The translations under genes were made by a program, and so were the position numbers. This document shows, piece after piece, positions 1-8,599 of a DNA stretch of 21,357 nucleotides (position 1 is the stretch's first letter; the number at the start of each line of letters is the position of its first letter). Origin of the DNA: an uncultured Dialister sp. (GTDB taxonomy: Bacteria; Bacillota; Negativicutes; Veillonellales; Dialisteraceae); contig UQRR01000031.1 of NCBI GenBank assembly GCA_900543455.1, positions 1 through 21,357 on the forward strand. The letters run 5' to 3'. The notes beneath the pieces are model-generated. The model was not told where the DNA came from and searched no databases. It saw nothing but the letters and a program-made list of their open reading frames with translations.

Positions 1-82
1 CTCCACCCTAATGATAGCAGAAATCCGTTTTCGTTCACAGTGGTGCCGCAAGGCGTGATGGTTTAGAGAAGGGGCGCAAGGA

Positions 83-198
83 AGCACCAAGGTGTCGTTT
101 GAGTGAGGGCGCATGTGTGCATATGGCGGCAGTGCAATAAAGACCCCTCGGCTTTGCTCGGGATGGCGCTACTTGGGGAGCGGATAGGTTCACAAGGG
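83..198. repeat. Dispersed repeat, copy 1 (pair of 17607-17718)
   Basis: This stretch begins AGCACCAAGGTGTCGTTT, includes a CCTCGGCTTTGCTCGGGATGG core and ends near CACAAGG. The segment at 17607-17718 has the same order of blocks in the same orientation, with substitutions and small indels. The core CCTCGGCT..GCTCGGGATG is a short imperfect palindrome. The two copies lie about 17.5 kb apart, in separate non-coding gaps. No coding content is evident. Confidence 0.6.
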
Positions 199-204
199 TG
201 GTGT

Positions 205-281
205 GCCGCCTTTTTTAGAGGATGGTAATCTCGTATCGCAGCCTTCCCCTCTAGGGGAAGGTGCCCCGCAGGGGCGGATAG
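205..281. repeat. Double-hairpin REP-like repeat, copy A
   Basis: Two adjacent palindromes are visible: CTTCCCCT-CT-AGGGGAAG (about 243-260) and GCCCC-GCA-GGGGC (about 263-275). They are preceded by a T6 run and GATGGTAATCTCGTATCGCA. The 230-281 part recurs inverted at 17409-17462 and the 205-253 part recurs directly at 573-620. The arrangement resembles REP/BIME-type extragenic palindromes. Confidence 0.65.
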
Positions 282-572
282 GGTGACTATGGCATGAAAG
301 ACAGATGGTAGTATAGGGGAAAGAGAGGCGCATTTGTGCTACTTGCGAAAGCACCTGAGTGCCGCCTTTTTTTATTGGGCGATGCCCGAAAGTGGTATTC
401 AAGTCACGGGTTACCAGTCATAACAACGATATGAGTAGCCCCTTAGAGAAGGGGCGCGCCAAAGGCGCAGGATGGATCCACGAGGCGGTATGAAAGACTA
501 TGTGAGATTACCCGTATTCCACCTGTCATCCCGACCGAAGTGGAAGGAGCTTTGTTGTATGGAGGTGGCTTC

Positions 573-620
573 GCCGCTTTTTTAGAAGATGGTAATCTCG
601 TATCACAGCCTTCCCCTCTA
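573..620. repeat. REP-like repeat, copy B (truncated)
   Basis: This is about 47 bp nearly identical to 205-253 (T6 run, AGAAGATGGTAATCTCG, then GCCTTCCCCTCTA), in the same orientation. It stops in the middle of the first palindrome, so the right half of the double hairpin is missing. Only a few substitutions separate it from copy A. Confidence 0.6.
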
Positions 621-776
621 AGTGAAACGGTGTATGCGTGTGAATGAAAATGGGAAACCTGTCTTCCGTGGATTGGGCGTATGGATTGGGAATTCATATT
701 TCCCATTGCTGCATTTCTATGAACCTGCTAGAGTATAGCTATACAATGATTTCGTCATTCAGGAAGGAGACTCTTT

Positions 777-2168
777 ATGGAGCTGATGAACCGGATCCGA
801 GAGCGTGTCGTGGCGTGGCAGAAGAAGCGGGTGCGGACGGTCGTATTTCCTTTGGCAGGGAAGCTTTGCGCTGTGGAGACGGTAGAAGGAAAGCGACTGG
901 GACAGTGGCAGGCGGACTACGATGGTGATACGCCAAATTTGAAAGAGTGTTTCCTCTCACTGAAGGCTGCCGGACTTCGGGGTAAGAAGCTCTGGCTTTT
1001 GGTGAATGCGGAGTCGCTTCGATGGAGCAGGAAAAGATATCCGCAGATGACGGAGGAGGAATTTGCTGAATCGATGGAGTGGGAGGCAGATCGCGTCTTT
1101 CACACCGAGGAAGCGATCGCCATGGGGCATCGTGTGCTCTCTCATGATGAAGAGGGCTGGGAAGCGCTCTTGCATGCATTGCCGCGTGTGGATCTCGGGG
1201 CTTGGGAGATGGGAGCGCATGAGGCGGGGCTTACCATCACCCGTGCATTTCCTGTGACGGATATTCCTTTGCAAGAGGGACCACACTTTATTCTGTATAT
1301 GCGCCGCCGTTCAGCGATGCTTCTTTTCCGCAGCGGGGATCTCTGGGAGAGCCGCATCCTGCATCTGGCAGATGAGGGCAAGGCTTCGCTGTTCATGGGG
1401 CGGCAGATGGATCTGTATGGGCTCTCTTCTCTTCCATGTTTTCTGGTTCCGCTGGAGAGCTGTGAGACTAAGGAGCGGACAGCATGGCTTTCTTACATGG
1501 AAAAGGAGCTGACTCTTCTTGCGGCAGAAGGGACAGAGGACGAGGGGAGCAAGGCAGTCACGCTTGAAACGGAGCATCTGGAGGAAGGCGGATACTGGGA
1601 TGATGCTATGCGTGTGGTGCTTGCCGTAAGTCATGCGGGGACGACATTGCCTCTTCTCATGGGAGAGCGTCCTTTTGTGACGGAGGAGAATCGAAAGCTT
1701 CGCATCGCGCAGGGAGCATGTGCGCTCGGCGCAGCCTTTTTCCTCTTTTCCTGTGCATCCTTTCTTTCGGCTTATCGGGAGGATAAGGCGCAGCTGGCGG
1801 AGAATGAGGCGTTGTCTCCATTGAAAGTGAAGAGGGCGGAATTGAAAAAGGCGAGTGAGGAGGAAGAAGCTCTGCTTGCGATGCTAAAGGAAGCGGAGGC
1901 CAAAGATCCGCACTGGGAGCAGCGTCTGGTACTGCTTGCTGATGGTATGCCGCAAGGTGTCGTGCTATCGGAGATCTCCGCAGAGGGAGAGGATGTCCTT
2001 TTGAAAGGGACATCGCAGAAGACGACCGATCTTTCGAATTTTACTAGTCATCTCACGCGGGCGTGGGGCGGTCTCACGGAGCTGAAGAGTCGGAAGAAGA
2101 ATGCGCGCACGGGGCTCTTTGAGTTCACGGTGCGCTGGAAGAAGGAGACTGCGGGGAAGGCACAGTAG
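777..2168 (+). CDS. PilM/PilN-like (GspL-like) pilus or secretion platform protein
   Basis: This 463-residue protein is probably an inner-membrane assembly-platform component of a type IV pilus or type II secretion-like machine. Residues 1-308 would be a cytoplasmic, divergent actin-like (PilM/GspL) domain. Residues about 312-333 form one hydrophobic membrane segment (ALGAAFFLFSCASFLSAY). A charged coiled coil (about 335-375) follows, then a small periplasmic PilN-like domain. The layout and length match GspL or a PilM-PilN fusion better than separate PilM and PilN. ATG 777 has AAGGAGA seven bases upstream; the in-frame ATG at 786 is a less favoured alternative. The partner-type genes, a PilP-like protein (15294) and a secretin (15767), lie 13 kb downstream across the CRISPR locus. 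Sequence similarity to any single family is weak, so the assignment rests mostly on architecture and context. Confidence 0.6.
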   Translation: MELMNRIRERVVAWQKKRVRTVVFPLAGKLCAVETVEGKRLGQWQADYDGDTPNLKECFLSLKAAGLRGKKLWLLVNAESLRWSRKRYPQMTEEEFAESMEWEADRVFHTEEAIAMGHRVLSHDEEGWEALLHALPRVDLGAWEMGAHEAGLTITRAFPVTDIPLQEGPHFILYMRRRSAMLLFRSGDLWESRILHLADEGKASLFMGRQMDLYGLSSLPCFLVPLESCETKERTAWLSYMEKELTLLAAEGTEDEGSKAVTLETEHLEEGGYWDDAMRVVLAVSHAGTTLPLLMGERPFVTEENRKLRIAQGACALGAAFFLFSCASFLSAYREDKAQLAENEALSPLKVKRAELKKASEEEEALLAMLKEAEAKDPHWEQRLVLLADGMPQGVVLSEISAEGEDVLLKGTSQKTTDLSNFTSHLTRAWGGLTELKSRKKNARTGLFEFTVRWKKETAGKAQ

Positions 2169-2189
2169 GTGTTGTATCATAAATGACAG

Positions 2190-2240
2190 AAAACGGAGAC
2201 AGGGGCAGAAATGGATTTTGCTCATGGCTCCGTTTTTGTT
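2190..2240 (+). terminator. Probable intrinsic terminator after the PilMN-like gene
   Basis: AAAACGGAG (2190-2198) pairs perfectly with CTCCGTTTT (2228-2236). An inner helix GCAGAA/TTTTGC (2205-2210 with 2216-2221, one G-U) is possible, and the right arm runs into a T5 tract, then GTTTT. It lies 22 bases after the stop codon and would separate the pilus-type gene from the cas operon. The long internal region makes it less certain than a simple hairpin. Confidence 0.55.
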
Positions 2241-2359
2241 TTGCAGGTGGTAGGAAAGAAATGAAGAGATTTTCATAGCGAGAGTGTTTCCTTAAAATGT
2301 ACTATAGAAAAATTTTTATCTACATGAAGGAGTGAATGCAAGGTTTTGACCTATACGTC

Positions 2360-2368
2360 TGCTATAAT
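2360..2368 (+). promoter_or_regulatory. Candidate extended -10 promoter of the cas operon
   Basis: TGCTATAAT is a perfect extended -10 element (TGnTATAAT). TTGACC at 2346-2351 is only 11 bases upstream, too close to act as its -35 box, so recognition would depend on the TG extension. Initiation near 2375 would leave a very short leader before the cas3 start at 2390. A start further upstream remains possible. Confidence 0.4.
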
Positions 2369-2389
2369 AATAAAAAGGAGATGAGAAGC

Positions 2390-4579
2390 ATGGAGGAGAT
2401 CATCGCAGGGCATATACAGGACGAAAGAGTGCAGTCTTTGACAGATCATTTGGACGGCACAATGCGGTTAGCCGAATGCTTTGGCGCAGGTATGGGACTG
2501 GGGGCAGAAGCTGGCCTTTTGGGGAAAATACATGACGAAGGGAAAGATACTGCTGCGTTCCAAGACTATATCCATGGCCGAAAGCACAGACGCGTGGATC
2601 ATTCGACGGCTGGTGCGAAGTCTTTTTTTGAAAATGAGGATATAGGCTGGCTGCGGCTACTGGGGGCATTCTGCGTGGCGGGGCACCATGCAGGAATTCC
2701 AGACTTTGGTAGCAAAGTGGATACTGCAGGAACATCTACGCTACAAGGGCGTATGAAAAAAGATATCCCTTCCGTCCGACATCCGGAACTTTACTCTATG
2801 GATAGTACTAGTGTAAATATACATCATCTGAATGAATTGATCGCAAGCGGAAATGCACTTGACGTTATGATGCTTACACGGATGCTGTTCTCGTGCCTCG
2901 TGGATGCAGATTTTCTGGACACAGAAGCCTTTATGAACAATCAGCCTGTCAGGAAAAATGAGTTTTCTTCTTTAAAAGAAATAGCGGCTATGTTTTGGAG
3001 CAGGCTCGAAGAGGATGGATACTTCCGGCCTAAAAATGCCTTAAACGAGAAGCGTTGTGAAATCCTTCATACATGCATGCGGAAAGGGGAGGGAAAACAG
3101 GGACTGTATTCGCTGACGGTACCGACGGGTGGCGGCAAGACGATCTCCTCGATGGCTTTTGCCATGAAGCAAGCCATGAAATGGCACAAGGAACGGATCA
3201 TTTACGTAATTCCCTACCTCTCCATCATTGAGCAGACCGCCGACGTTTTCCGGGCTTTTCTGGGAAATCATGCGGTGTTGGAAAGTCATAGCCAGGTCGA
3301 CTATGATAGTTTGCCGGAAGAGGGAAGTGAAGAGGCGGGCAGACTGGCAGAGAGGATGAAACTGGCTGCAGAAAACTGGGATGCTCCTGTCGTGATCACA
3401 ACCAATGAGCAGTTCTTTGAGTCTTTGTATTCCAATAAAACATCAAGATGCCGAAAGCTGCATAACATAGCAAACAGTGTCATTATTCTTGACGAAGCCC
3501 AGATGATGCCGGTCGATTTTCTGAAGCCATGTCTCCATGTGCTCGAGCAGCTGGTTCATTATTATGGCTGTACGGTTGTTTTATGCAGTGCGACGCAGCC
3601 GGAGCTGGGGCGCTATTTGCAGAAGAATCCGACAGAAATCATGGAAAATGTGGGAGAACTGTTTCAGTTTTTCAAGCGGGTGACATTCGATATAGATGGC
3701 GAAACGGATTATGCTGAGATTGCGAAGAAATTAGATGAATGTGAGCAGGTACTCTGTATCGCTTCTACCAAAAAAGAAGCCGAAAAAATAGTTGAACTGC
3801 TCGACGGAGAGGCCATGTACCTGTCGACCAATTTATGTCCGGCCCATCGCAGGGAGATCATTCGAGAAATGAAAACTCGACTGCGGGATGGAAAACCGTG
3901 CCGAGTCGTATCGACCAGCATCATTTCTGTCGGAGTTGACATCGATTTTCCTGTGGTATATTTGCAGTATACAGGGCTGGACAGTCTGATCCAGGGGGCG
4001 GGCCGCTGCAATCGAGAAGGACGGCAGTCTTTACAAAAAAGCAGGGCGCATATCTTTTGGACAAAGGAAAGCAAGAAGAGTCCGTTCATGCGCAAAGAAA
4101 AACAAGTGACGGATATGGTTCGGGAAAAATACAATGCTGAAGAAATGACCAAACCGTCGGCGATTCGTACCTATTTTGAAAACTGGTACCAAAGCAATGA
4201 AGGAAATATGGATTACAAGGAAATCGAGAAACTGGCACAGTCACTCAGCTTTGCTGAGATTGGAAAACGATTTCATCTGATTAGTGACAGCACGAAGTCA
4301 GTTTTTATACCCTTTGATGAGAAAGCCAGAGACATAAAGGAACAGCTGATGATGGGAAATCGGTCGCGGCAGCTGATGCGGGCCGCCGGGCCGTACATGA
4401 TCCATGTACGATATTCGAAGGCTGGGGGGCAGTCCGATTTCACGAAATTGCTCACGCAGGGACAAATTGAGATGTTTCCAGGGGATGAGAACCTGGCCTA
4501 CTTGGTAAATATGGAGGACTATGATGCGGAGCTTGGGCTCAAAATCAAGTCTGAAGATGGCGTGGGGATCATGTGGTAA
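2390..4579 (+). CDS. cas3: Type I-C CRISPR-associated helicase-nuclease Cas3
   Basis: Cas3 is recruited to Cascade-bound DNA, unwinds it 3' to 5' and degrades one strand. This 729-residue protein has an N-terminal HD nuclease domain: H48-D49 in KIHDEGK, D70-H71, H99-H100 and the D172/D174 VDAD motif. A superfamily 2 helicase follows, with Walker A TGGGKT (246-251), DEAQ box (368-371) and motif VI QGAGR (535-539). Length and domain order are normal for I-C. ATG 2390 is chosen because AAAGGAG lies nine bases upstream. An in-frame ATG at 2336 also has a GAAGGAG, but only about four bases away, and would add 18 residues (MQGFDLYVCY...) that do not look like a Cas3 start. It is the first gene of the cas operon; cas5c begins 19 bases after its stop. 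Confidence 0.95.
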   Translation: MEEIIAGHIQDERVQSLTDHLDGTMRLAECFGAGMGLGAEAGLLGKIHDEGKDTAAFQDYIHGRKHRRVDHSTAGAKSFFENEDIGWLRLLGAFCVAGHHAGIPDFGSKVDTAGTSTLQGRMKKDIPSVRHPELYSMDSTSVNIHHLNELIASGNALDVMMLTRMLFSCLVDADFLDTEAFMNNQPVRKNEFSSLKEIAAMFWSRLEEDGYFRPKNALNEKRCEILHTCMRKGEGKQGLYSLTVPTGGGKTISSMAFAMKQAMKWHKERIIYVIPYLSIIEQTADVFRAFLGNHAVLESHSQVDYDSLPEEGSEEAGRLAERMKLAAENWDAPVVITTNEQFFESLYSNKTSRCRKLHNIANSVIILDEAQMMPVDFLKPCLHVLEQLVHYYGCTVVLCSATQPELGRYLQKNPTEIMENVGELFQFFKRVTFDIDGETDYAEIAKKLDECEQVLCIASTKKEAEKIVELLDGEAMYLSTNLCPAHRREIIREMKTRLRDGKPCRVVSTSIISVGVDIDFPVVYLQYTGLDSLIQGAGRCNREGRQSLQKSRAHIFWTKESKKSPFMRKEKQVTDMVREKYNAEEMTKPSAIRTYFENWYQSNEGNMDYKEIEKLAQSLSFAEIGKRFHLISDSTKSVFIPFDEKARDIKEQLMMGNRSRQLMRAAGPYMIHVRYSKAGGQSDFTKLLTQGQIEMFPGDENLAYLVNMEDYDAELGLKIKSEDGVGIMW

Positions 4580-4598
4580 TAAGAAAAGAGGAACATGT

Positions 4599-5252
4599 AT
4601 GGCATATGGAGTAAGGATAGAGTGCTGGGGCGATTATGCCTGCTTTACACGACCGGAAATGAAAGTGGAACGAGTATCTTATGACGTGATGACGCCATCT
4701 GCGGCACGCGGACTTGTCGAAGCGATCTTCTGGCATCCGGGACTTCGGTATGTGATCGACGAGATCGATGTCATGAATCCTATCCAGATGACGAATGTCA
4801 GAAGAAATGAAGTGAAATCCAAAATCAATGTGTCGAGCATTGCAGGAAACGCCCGACAGGGAAAAGCCATGTATCTATGTCCAAAGGAAGACATTCAGCA
4901 GAGAGCAGCCTTGATCTTGAAAAATGTTAGGTACTGTATTCATGTACACTTTGAAATGACAGAGAAAGCCAATGCCAGTGATAATGCGGGAAAATTCAGG
5001 GAAATGCTCTGCCGCCGTGCGAGAAAAGGCCAATGCTATCATCAGCCGTACTTGGGATGCCGAGAGTTTCCGGCAGGCTTCCGTCTGGTAGAGGATGATG
5101 AGACCGTGATCCCTTACCCTGTCACACAAGATCTTGGCTTTATGCTGTATGATATGGATTTCTCTGATTTACAGCACATCACACCCCGGTTTTTCCATGC
5201 CAGATTAGAAAAAGGGGTTATGGATCTTCGGAATTGCGAGGTGCATCGATGA
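4599..5252 (+). CDS. cas5c: Type I-C Cas5c (Cas5d), pre-crRNA endonuclease and Cascade subunit
   Basis: In type I-C systems, which lack Cas6, Cas5c cuts each repeat transcript at the base of its hairpin and stays bound to the 5' handle of the crRNA. The 217-residue protein starts MAYGVRIECWGDYACFTRPE and carries the family block TPSAARGLVEAIFWHPG (about residues 32-48) followed by TNVRRNEVKSK, both typical of Cas5d. ATG 4599 has GAGGAA five bases upstream; a longer in-frame reading from 4521 would overlap cas3 and adds a non-conserved tail. Its stop overlaps the cas8c start in an ATGA, indicating translational coupling. No cas6 is present in the window, consistent with processing by this protein. 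Confidence 0.93.
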   Translation: MAYGVRIECWGDYACFTRPEMKVERVSYDVMTPSAARGLVEAIFWHPGLRYVIDEIDVMNPIQMTNVRRNEVKSKINVSSIAGNARQGKAMYLCPKEDIQQRAALILKNVRYCIHVHFEMTEKANASDNAGKFREMLCRRARKGQCYHQPYLGCREFPAGFRLVEDDETVIPYPVTQDLGFMLYDMDFSDLQHITPRFFHARLEKGVMDLRNCEVHR

Positions 5253-7048
5253 TACTTACTGCGTTGGTTCACTTATATGAGGAGCTTTGCAAGCAGGGAA
5301 AAATTCAAGCAGAAGGATGGGGAATAGCCAAAGTCAGTCACCGCATTCTGCTCGATAAAGAGGGGCATCTCTGTGGAATCATTTCTGCCCGCAAAAAGGT
5401 ACAGAGAGGGAAAACGGAGCGTGAAGTGCCTTGTGAAATGTGCGTACCGCTGCCCGTGACTCGTTCTTCCGGCGTAAAAGCCAATTTTCTGTGTGATAAT
5501 TCCAGCTATTTTTTGGCTGTTGATGACAAGGGGAAAGTCCAAAGAACCATCCAGTGCTTCGAAGCAGCCAAAATGCTGCATCATCAAGTTTTGGAACATT
5601 GCCATTCTCCCGTGGCTAAGGCTATTCTGCATTTCTTTGATACTTGGGGATTTGATAAGGCAGAAGAAGATTCATGGATTCAAGAAAATTTGGAGGATAT
5701 TATAGCTGGGAGCAACTTTGTGTTTCAAGTAGATGGCGTAGATGCCATTGAAGATGAAGAAATAAAAAAAGCATGGGAAGATTTTCAAGAAGCCCGTGAG
5801 GGGGATGGAGATGATGAATTTCCGGCGGGGCAGTGCCTGATTACAGGTGTGGAAAATCAGAAAATCGCCTTGCTTCATCCCAAAATAAAGGGGGTGCTTG
5901 GAGCGCAGACGGCTGGGGCGAATCTGGTATCATTTAATGCACCTGCCTTCTGCTCCTATGGGGGAGACGGCGAGCAGGGAAAAAATGCACCGGTCAGTGA
6001 GCGGGCAGCCTTCGCCTACGGCAGTGCACTCAATGCATTGCTTGCTGATCGAAGTCACAGCCAGATCATAGGAGACACGACCATCGTATACTGGTCAGAG
6101 CATGGTATCTCTGCCTGTCAGGATTTCATGATGTCTTTCTTGGGAAATGATGCAGGGCTTGATGATCATACGCTTGATACGATCGTTACCCACATGAGAG
6201 ATGGGCTTCCTGTAGATTTGGAAGGCATCGAGATATCACCAGATGAGCCGTTTTACATTTTGGGCTTGGCGCCTAATGCAGCCAGAATTTCTGTCAGGCT
6301 GTTTTTAAGGAACACATTCCGCGAACTGGTGACGAATCTATCGCTTCATCAGGATCGAATGAAACTTGAGGGGCCATCTTGGGAAAAACAAAATATTCCC
6401 CTGTGGAAAACGCTCAAGGCGACAGCGAACCCGAATGGCAAAGAACAGGCGGCTTCACCTCTGATGGCGGGCAGTTTATTCAGAGCCGTGCTGCAGAATA
6501 CAAAGTATCCTGAGTCTGTATTCCAAAACATCCTGCTTCGTGTGTTTGCTGACCGGGATAAAGACGCGGAAGGCGGGAAATCAGCCATTCAGAAAATCAG
6601 CCATACCAAGGCGGCTTTCATCAAAGCGTACCTTTTGAAAAATGGTAAAGAACAATGGGAGGGAAAATTACAAATGGCACTCAATGAGAATTGCAATGAT
6701 ATTTCTTATGTATTGGGGCGGATGTTTTCTCTGCTGGAAAATATCCAGCAGAGTGCGAACCCTACGATCAACACCACCATCAAGGAACGGTATTTTAATT
6801 CTGCCTGTGCTACACCGGCTTCCGTATTCCCCATCCTGCTGAAGCTGGCGAATACGCATCTCTCTAAGCTCGATGAAGGAAAGGCTGTCTATTTTAAAAA
6901 GAAAATGGGCGCTTTAATGGATAAAATTATCATGCCGGAGGAAGGCATTCCGTTTCCATCCAGATTGACATCGGAAGAACAAGGCACATTTATCCTTGGT
7001 TATTATCAGGAAACACAGGCAAGATATAAAGGTAAAGAGGAGGAATAA
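5249..7048 (+). CDS. cas8c: Type I-C Cascade large subunit Cas8c (Csd1)
   Basis: Cas8c is the large subunit of the I-C Cascade complex, involved in PAM recognition and holding the non-target strand. At 599 residues it has the usual Csd1 length. Recognisable blocks are SFNAPAFCSYG (from about residue 228), then NAPVSERAAFAYGSALNALL, and FYILGLAPNAARISVRLF (from 335). The ATG at 5249 overlaps the cas5c stop by four bases and is preceded by GCGAGGTG; an ATG at 5234 in the same frame is less likely. The gene ends four bases before cas7. The C-terminal 124 codons also appear to carry an independent start for the small subunit (see the entry at 6674). Confidence 0.93.
   Translation: MILTALVHLYEELCKQGKIQAEGWGIAKVSHRILLDKEGHLCGIISARKKVQRGKTEREVPCEMCVPLPVTRSSGVKANFLCDNSSYFLAVDDKGKVQRTIQCFEAAKMLHHQVLEHCHSPVAKAILHFFDTWGFDKAEEDSWIQENLEDIIAGSNFVFQVDGVDAIEDEEIKKAWEDFQEAREGDGDDEFPAGQCLITGVENQKIALLHPKIKGVLGAQTAGANLVSFNAPAFCSYGGDGEQGKNAPVSERAAFAYGSALNALLADRSHSQIIGDTTIVYWSEHGISACQDFMMSFLGNDAGLDDHTLDTIVTHMRDGLPVDLEGIEISPDEPFYILGLAPNAARISVRLFLRNTFRELVTNLSLHQDRMKLEGPSWEKQNIPLWKTLKATANPNGKEQAASPLMAGSLFRAVLQNTKYPESVFQNILLRVFADRDKDAEGGKSAIQKISHTKAAFIKAYLLKNGKEQWEGKLQMALNENCNDISYVLGRMFSLLENIQQSANPTINTTIKERYFNSACATPASVFPILLKLANTHLSKLDEGKAVYFKKKMGALMDKIIMPEEGIPFPSRLTSEEQGTFILGYYQETQARYKGKEEE
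6674..7048 (+). CDS. cas11c: Candidate internal small subunit Cas11c within cas8c
   Basis: Some type I-C systems are known to make the Cascade small subunit Cas11c by internal translation from the 3' part of cas8c. Here an in-frame ATG (codon 476 of cas8c) follows a strong purine tract GGGAGGG (6657-6663), ten bases upstream. It would give a 124-residue protein beginning MALNENCNDISYVLGRMF, close to the roughly 120-130 residues expected of Cas11c, and rich in predicted helix. No separate small-subunit gene exists in the operon. The spacing is slightly longer than ideal, and no expression evidence is available. Confidence 0.6.
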   Translation: MALNENCNDISYVLGRMFSLLENIQQSANPTINTTIKERYFNSACATPASVFPILLKLANTHLSKLDEGKAVYFKKKMGALMDKIIMPEEGIPFPSRLTSEEQGTFILGYYQETQARYKGKEEE

Positions 7049-7052
7049 GCAA

Positions 7053-7937
7053 ATGGCAGAAGTGATTCATAACAGATACGATTTCGTGGTTCTTTTCGAT
7101 GTGACGAATGGCAATCCCAATGGAGATCCGGATGCGGGGAATATGCCGCGTGTGGATCCGGAAACGGGGCTTGGCCTTGTGACAGATGTCTGCCTGAAAC
7201 GTAAAATCAGAAACTATGTGGAAGCAGCCAAGGAAGATGAGCCTGGGTATCGGATCTACATCAAAGAAAACGTACCGCTGGAACAGAGCGATAAAGAAGC
7301 ATTGGCGTATGTCGGTGTCGATGATATCAAAACGGCCAAAAAGAAAAATCCGAATGCAGACAGCCTGCTGCGGGACTTCATGTGTTCCAATTTCTTTGAT
7401 ATTCGTACTTTCGGGGCTGTCATGACCACCTTTATGAAAGGCGCTTTGAACTGTGGACAGGTGCGTGGTCCTGTCCAGCTTGGGTTTGCCAGAAGCATCG
7501 ATCCGATTGCTCCGCAGGAAGTGACACTGACGCGAGTGGCAATCACGACAGAAAAAGATGCGCAAAGTAAAAAGACGGAAATCGGGCGCAAGTTTATTGT
7601 TCCCTATGCCCTGTACCAGGTCGAAGGCTACATTTCTGCCAATCTGGCAAGAAAAGTGACGCACTTCAGTGAAGACGATCTTGCCCTTTTGTGGCAGGCC
7701 ATCATCAATATGTTCGAAAATGATCATTCGGCCGCGAGAGGAAATATGGCGGTGCGCGAGCTCATCGTCTTCAAGCATGCCAGCGAACTGGGGAATGCCC
7801 CTTCTTACAAACTGTTTGAACGAGTACATGTAGCAAGAAAGGATCCGCATACTCCGCCGCGCTCCTACAGTGACTATGAAGTACAGGTCGATACAGAAAA
7901 TATGCCGCAGGGAGTCACCTGTGAGCGTAAAATATGA
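7053..7937 (+). CDS. cas7: Type I-C Cascade backbone protein Cas7c (Csd2)
   Basis: Cas7 subunits polymerise along the crRNA spacer to form the Cascade backbone. This 294-residue protein opens with the family signature YDFVVLFDVTNGNPNGDPDAG (residues 9-29) and continues NMPRVDPETGLGLVTDVCLKRKIRNYV, both diagnostic for Csd2. RSFGAVM-type text occurs as RTFGAVMTTFMKGALNCGQVRGPVQ. ATG 7053 has a very strong AGAGGAGGAA site seven bases upstream, fitting the need for many Cas7 copies per complex. A longer in-frame reading from 6996 lies inside cas8c and is rejected. Its stop overlaps the cas4 start in ATGA. Confidence 0.95.
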   Translation: MAEVIHNRYDFVVLFDVTNGNPNGDPDAGNMPRVDPETGLGLVTDVCLKRKIRNYVEAAKEDEPGYRIYIKENVPLEQSDKEALAYVGVDDIKTAKKKNPNADSLLRDFMCSNFFDIRTFGAVMTTFMKGALNCGQVRGPVQLGFARSIDPIAPQEVTLTRVAITTEKDAQSKKTEIGRKFIVPYALYQVEGYISANLARKVTHFSEDDLALLWQAIINMFENDHSAARGNMAVRELIVFKHASELGNAPSYKLFERVHVARKDPHTPPRSYSDYEVQVDTENMPQGVTCERKI

Positions 7938-8599
7938 GCTGCGCGGAAAATGACTACCTGATGATTTCCGGCATCCAGCATTTTATGTTTTGCCGGAGAC
8001 AATGGGCCTTGATTCACATCGAGCAGCAATGGCAGGAGAACCGGCTGACTGCGGAAGGGGAGGTCATTCATCAAAATGCGCATAAGGATGATTTCATAGA
8101 AAAACGCCCGGGCATACTGGTGACGAGAGGCCTTCGCGTAGCTTCTCCCACACTGGGCATCACGGGACAATGCGATGTGGTAGAGTTTTTATCTTCTGAG
8201 GAGGGCGTACCGCTTCACGGTCACAGAGGGCTTTGGCAGGCAGTACCGGTGGAGTACAAAAGGGGCAAGGATAAAGAAGATGATTCAGATATTTTTCAGC
8301 TCTGTGCCGAAGCCTTGTGTCTGGAAGAAATGTTACAATGCCGGATCCCATACGGATTTCTTTACTACCACGAAATACGGAGACGGCGAAAGATCGACCT
8401 TGATGAGGATATCAGGAGCAGCGTGAAGTCGGCTTTGAGAGAAATGCATGAACTGTTTCACCGAGGGCGCACGCCCAAAGTCAAAACTTCCAAGAAGTGT
8501 CAGTCCTGCTCCCTGAAGGGACTTTGTCTGCCTAAGCTGTGCCGCGTTCAGTCAGTGCGGGGCTATATGGAAAAGGCACTGGGGGAGGAGCTGCCATGA
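7934..8599 (+). CDS. cas4: CRISPR adaptation nuclease Cas4 (RecB-like, Fe-S)
   Basis: Cas4 trims prespacers and helps select the PAM and orientation during spacer acquisition with Cas1-Cas2. The 221-residue protein has the expected cysteines for a 4Fe-4S cluster: C20 (FMFCRRQ) and C189, C192 and C198 (CQSCSLKGLC). C203 is an extra nearby cysteine. RecB-type nuclease residues are seen as D81 (GQCDVVEF), E107 and K109 (PVEYKRGK) and Q122. It overlaps cas7 and cas1 by four bases on each side, so the adaptation genes are translationally coupled to the effector genes. Confidence 0.95.
   Translation: MSCAENDYLMISGIQHFMFCRRQWALIHIEQQWQENRLTAEGEVIHQNAHKDDFIEKRPGILVTRGLRVASPTLGITGQCDVVEFLSSEEGVPLHGHRGLWQAVPVEYKRGKDKEDDSDIFQLCAEALCLEEMLQCRIPYGFLYYHEIRRRRKIDLDEDIRSSVKSALREMHELFHRGRTPKVKTSKKCQSCSLKGLCLPKLCRVQSVRGYMEKALGEELP

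Larger units (their letters stand above)
1..640. other. Gene-free, repeat-rich intergenic region
   Basis: No convincing gene was seen here. Short open frames on the minus strand translate palindromic repeats and have no plausible ribosome binding site. The region holds a segment shared with 17607-17718 (83-198), a double-hairpin repeat (205-281), a second partial copy of that repeat (573-620), and a T-rich stretch near 365-375 after a GC-rich segment. Together these look like accumulated dispersed repeats rather than a decayed gene. Confidence 0.6.

Noticed and set aside
190..706. Two small minus-strand frames containing SPRGEGCDTRLPSSKK
   Set aside because: The shared peptide is a translation of the repeated REP-like palindrome; no start signals.
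2346..2368. TTGACC and TATAAT as a standard promoter pair
   Set aside because: The spacing is only 11 bases; the TATAAT is kept only as an extended -10 candidate.
2336..2389. 18-residue N-terminal extension of Cas3
   Set aside because: Its ribosome binding site is too close and the residues are not typical; the start at 2390 has better spacing.
6990..7850. 286-codon minus-strand open frame opposite cas7
   Set aside because: Cas7 is certain on the plus strand, and the antisense product resembles no family.
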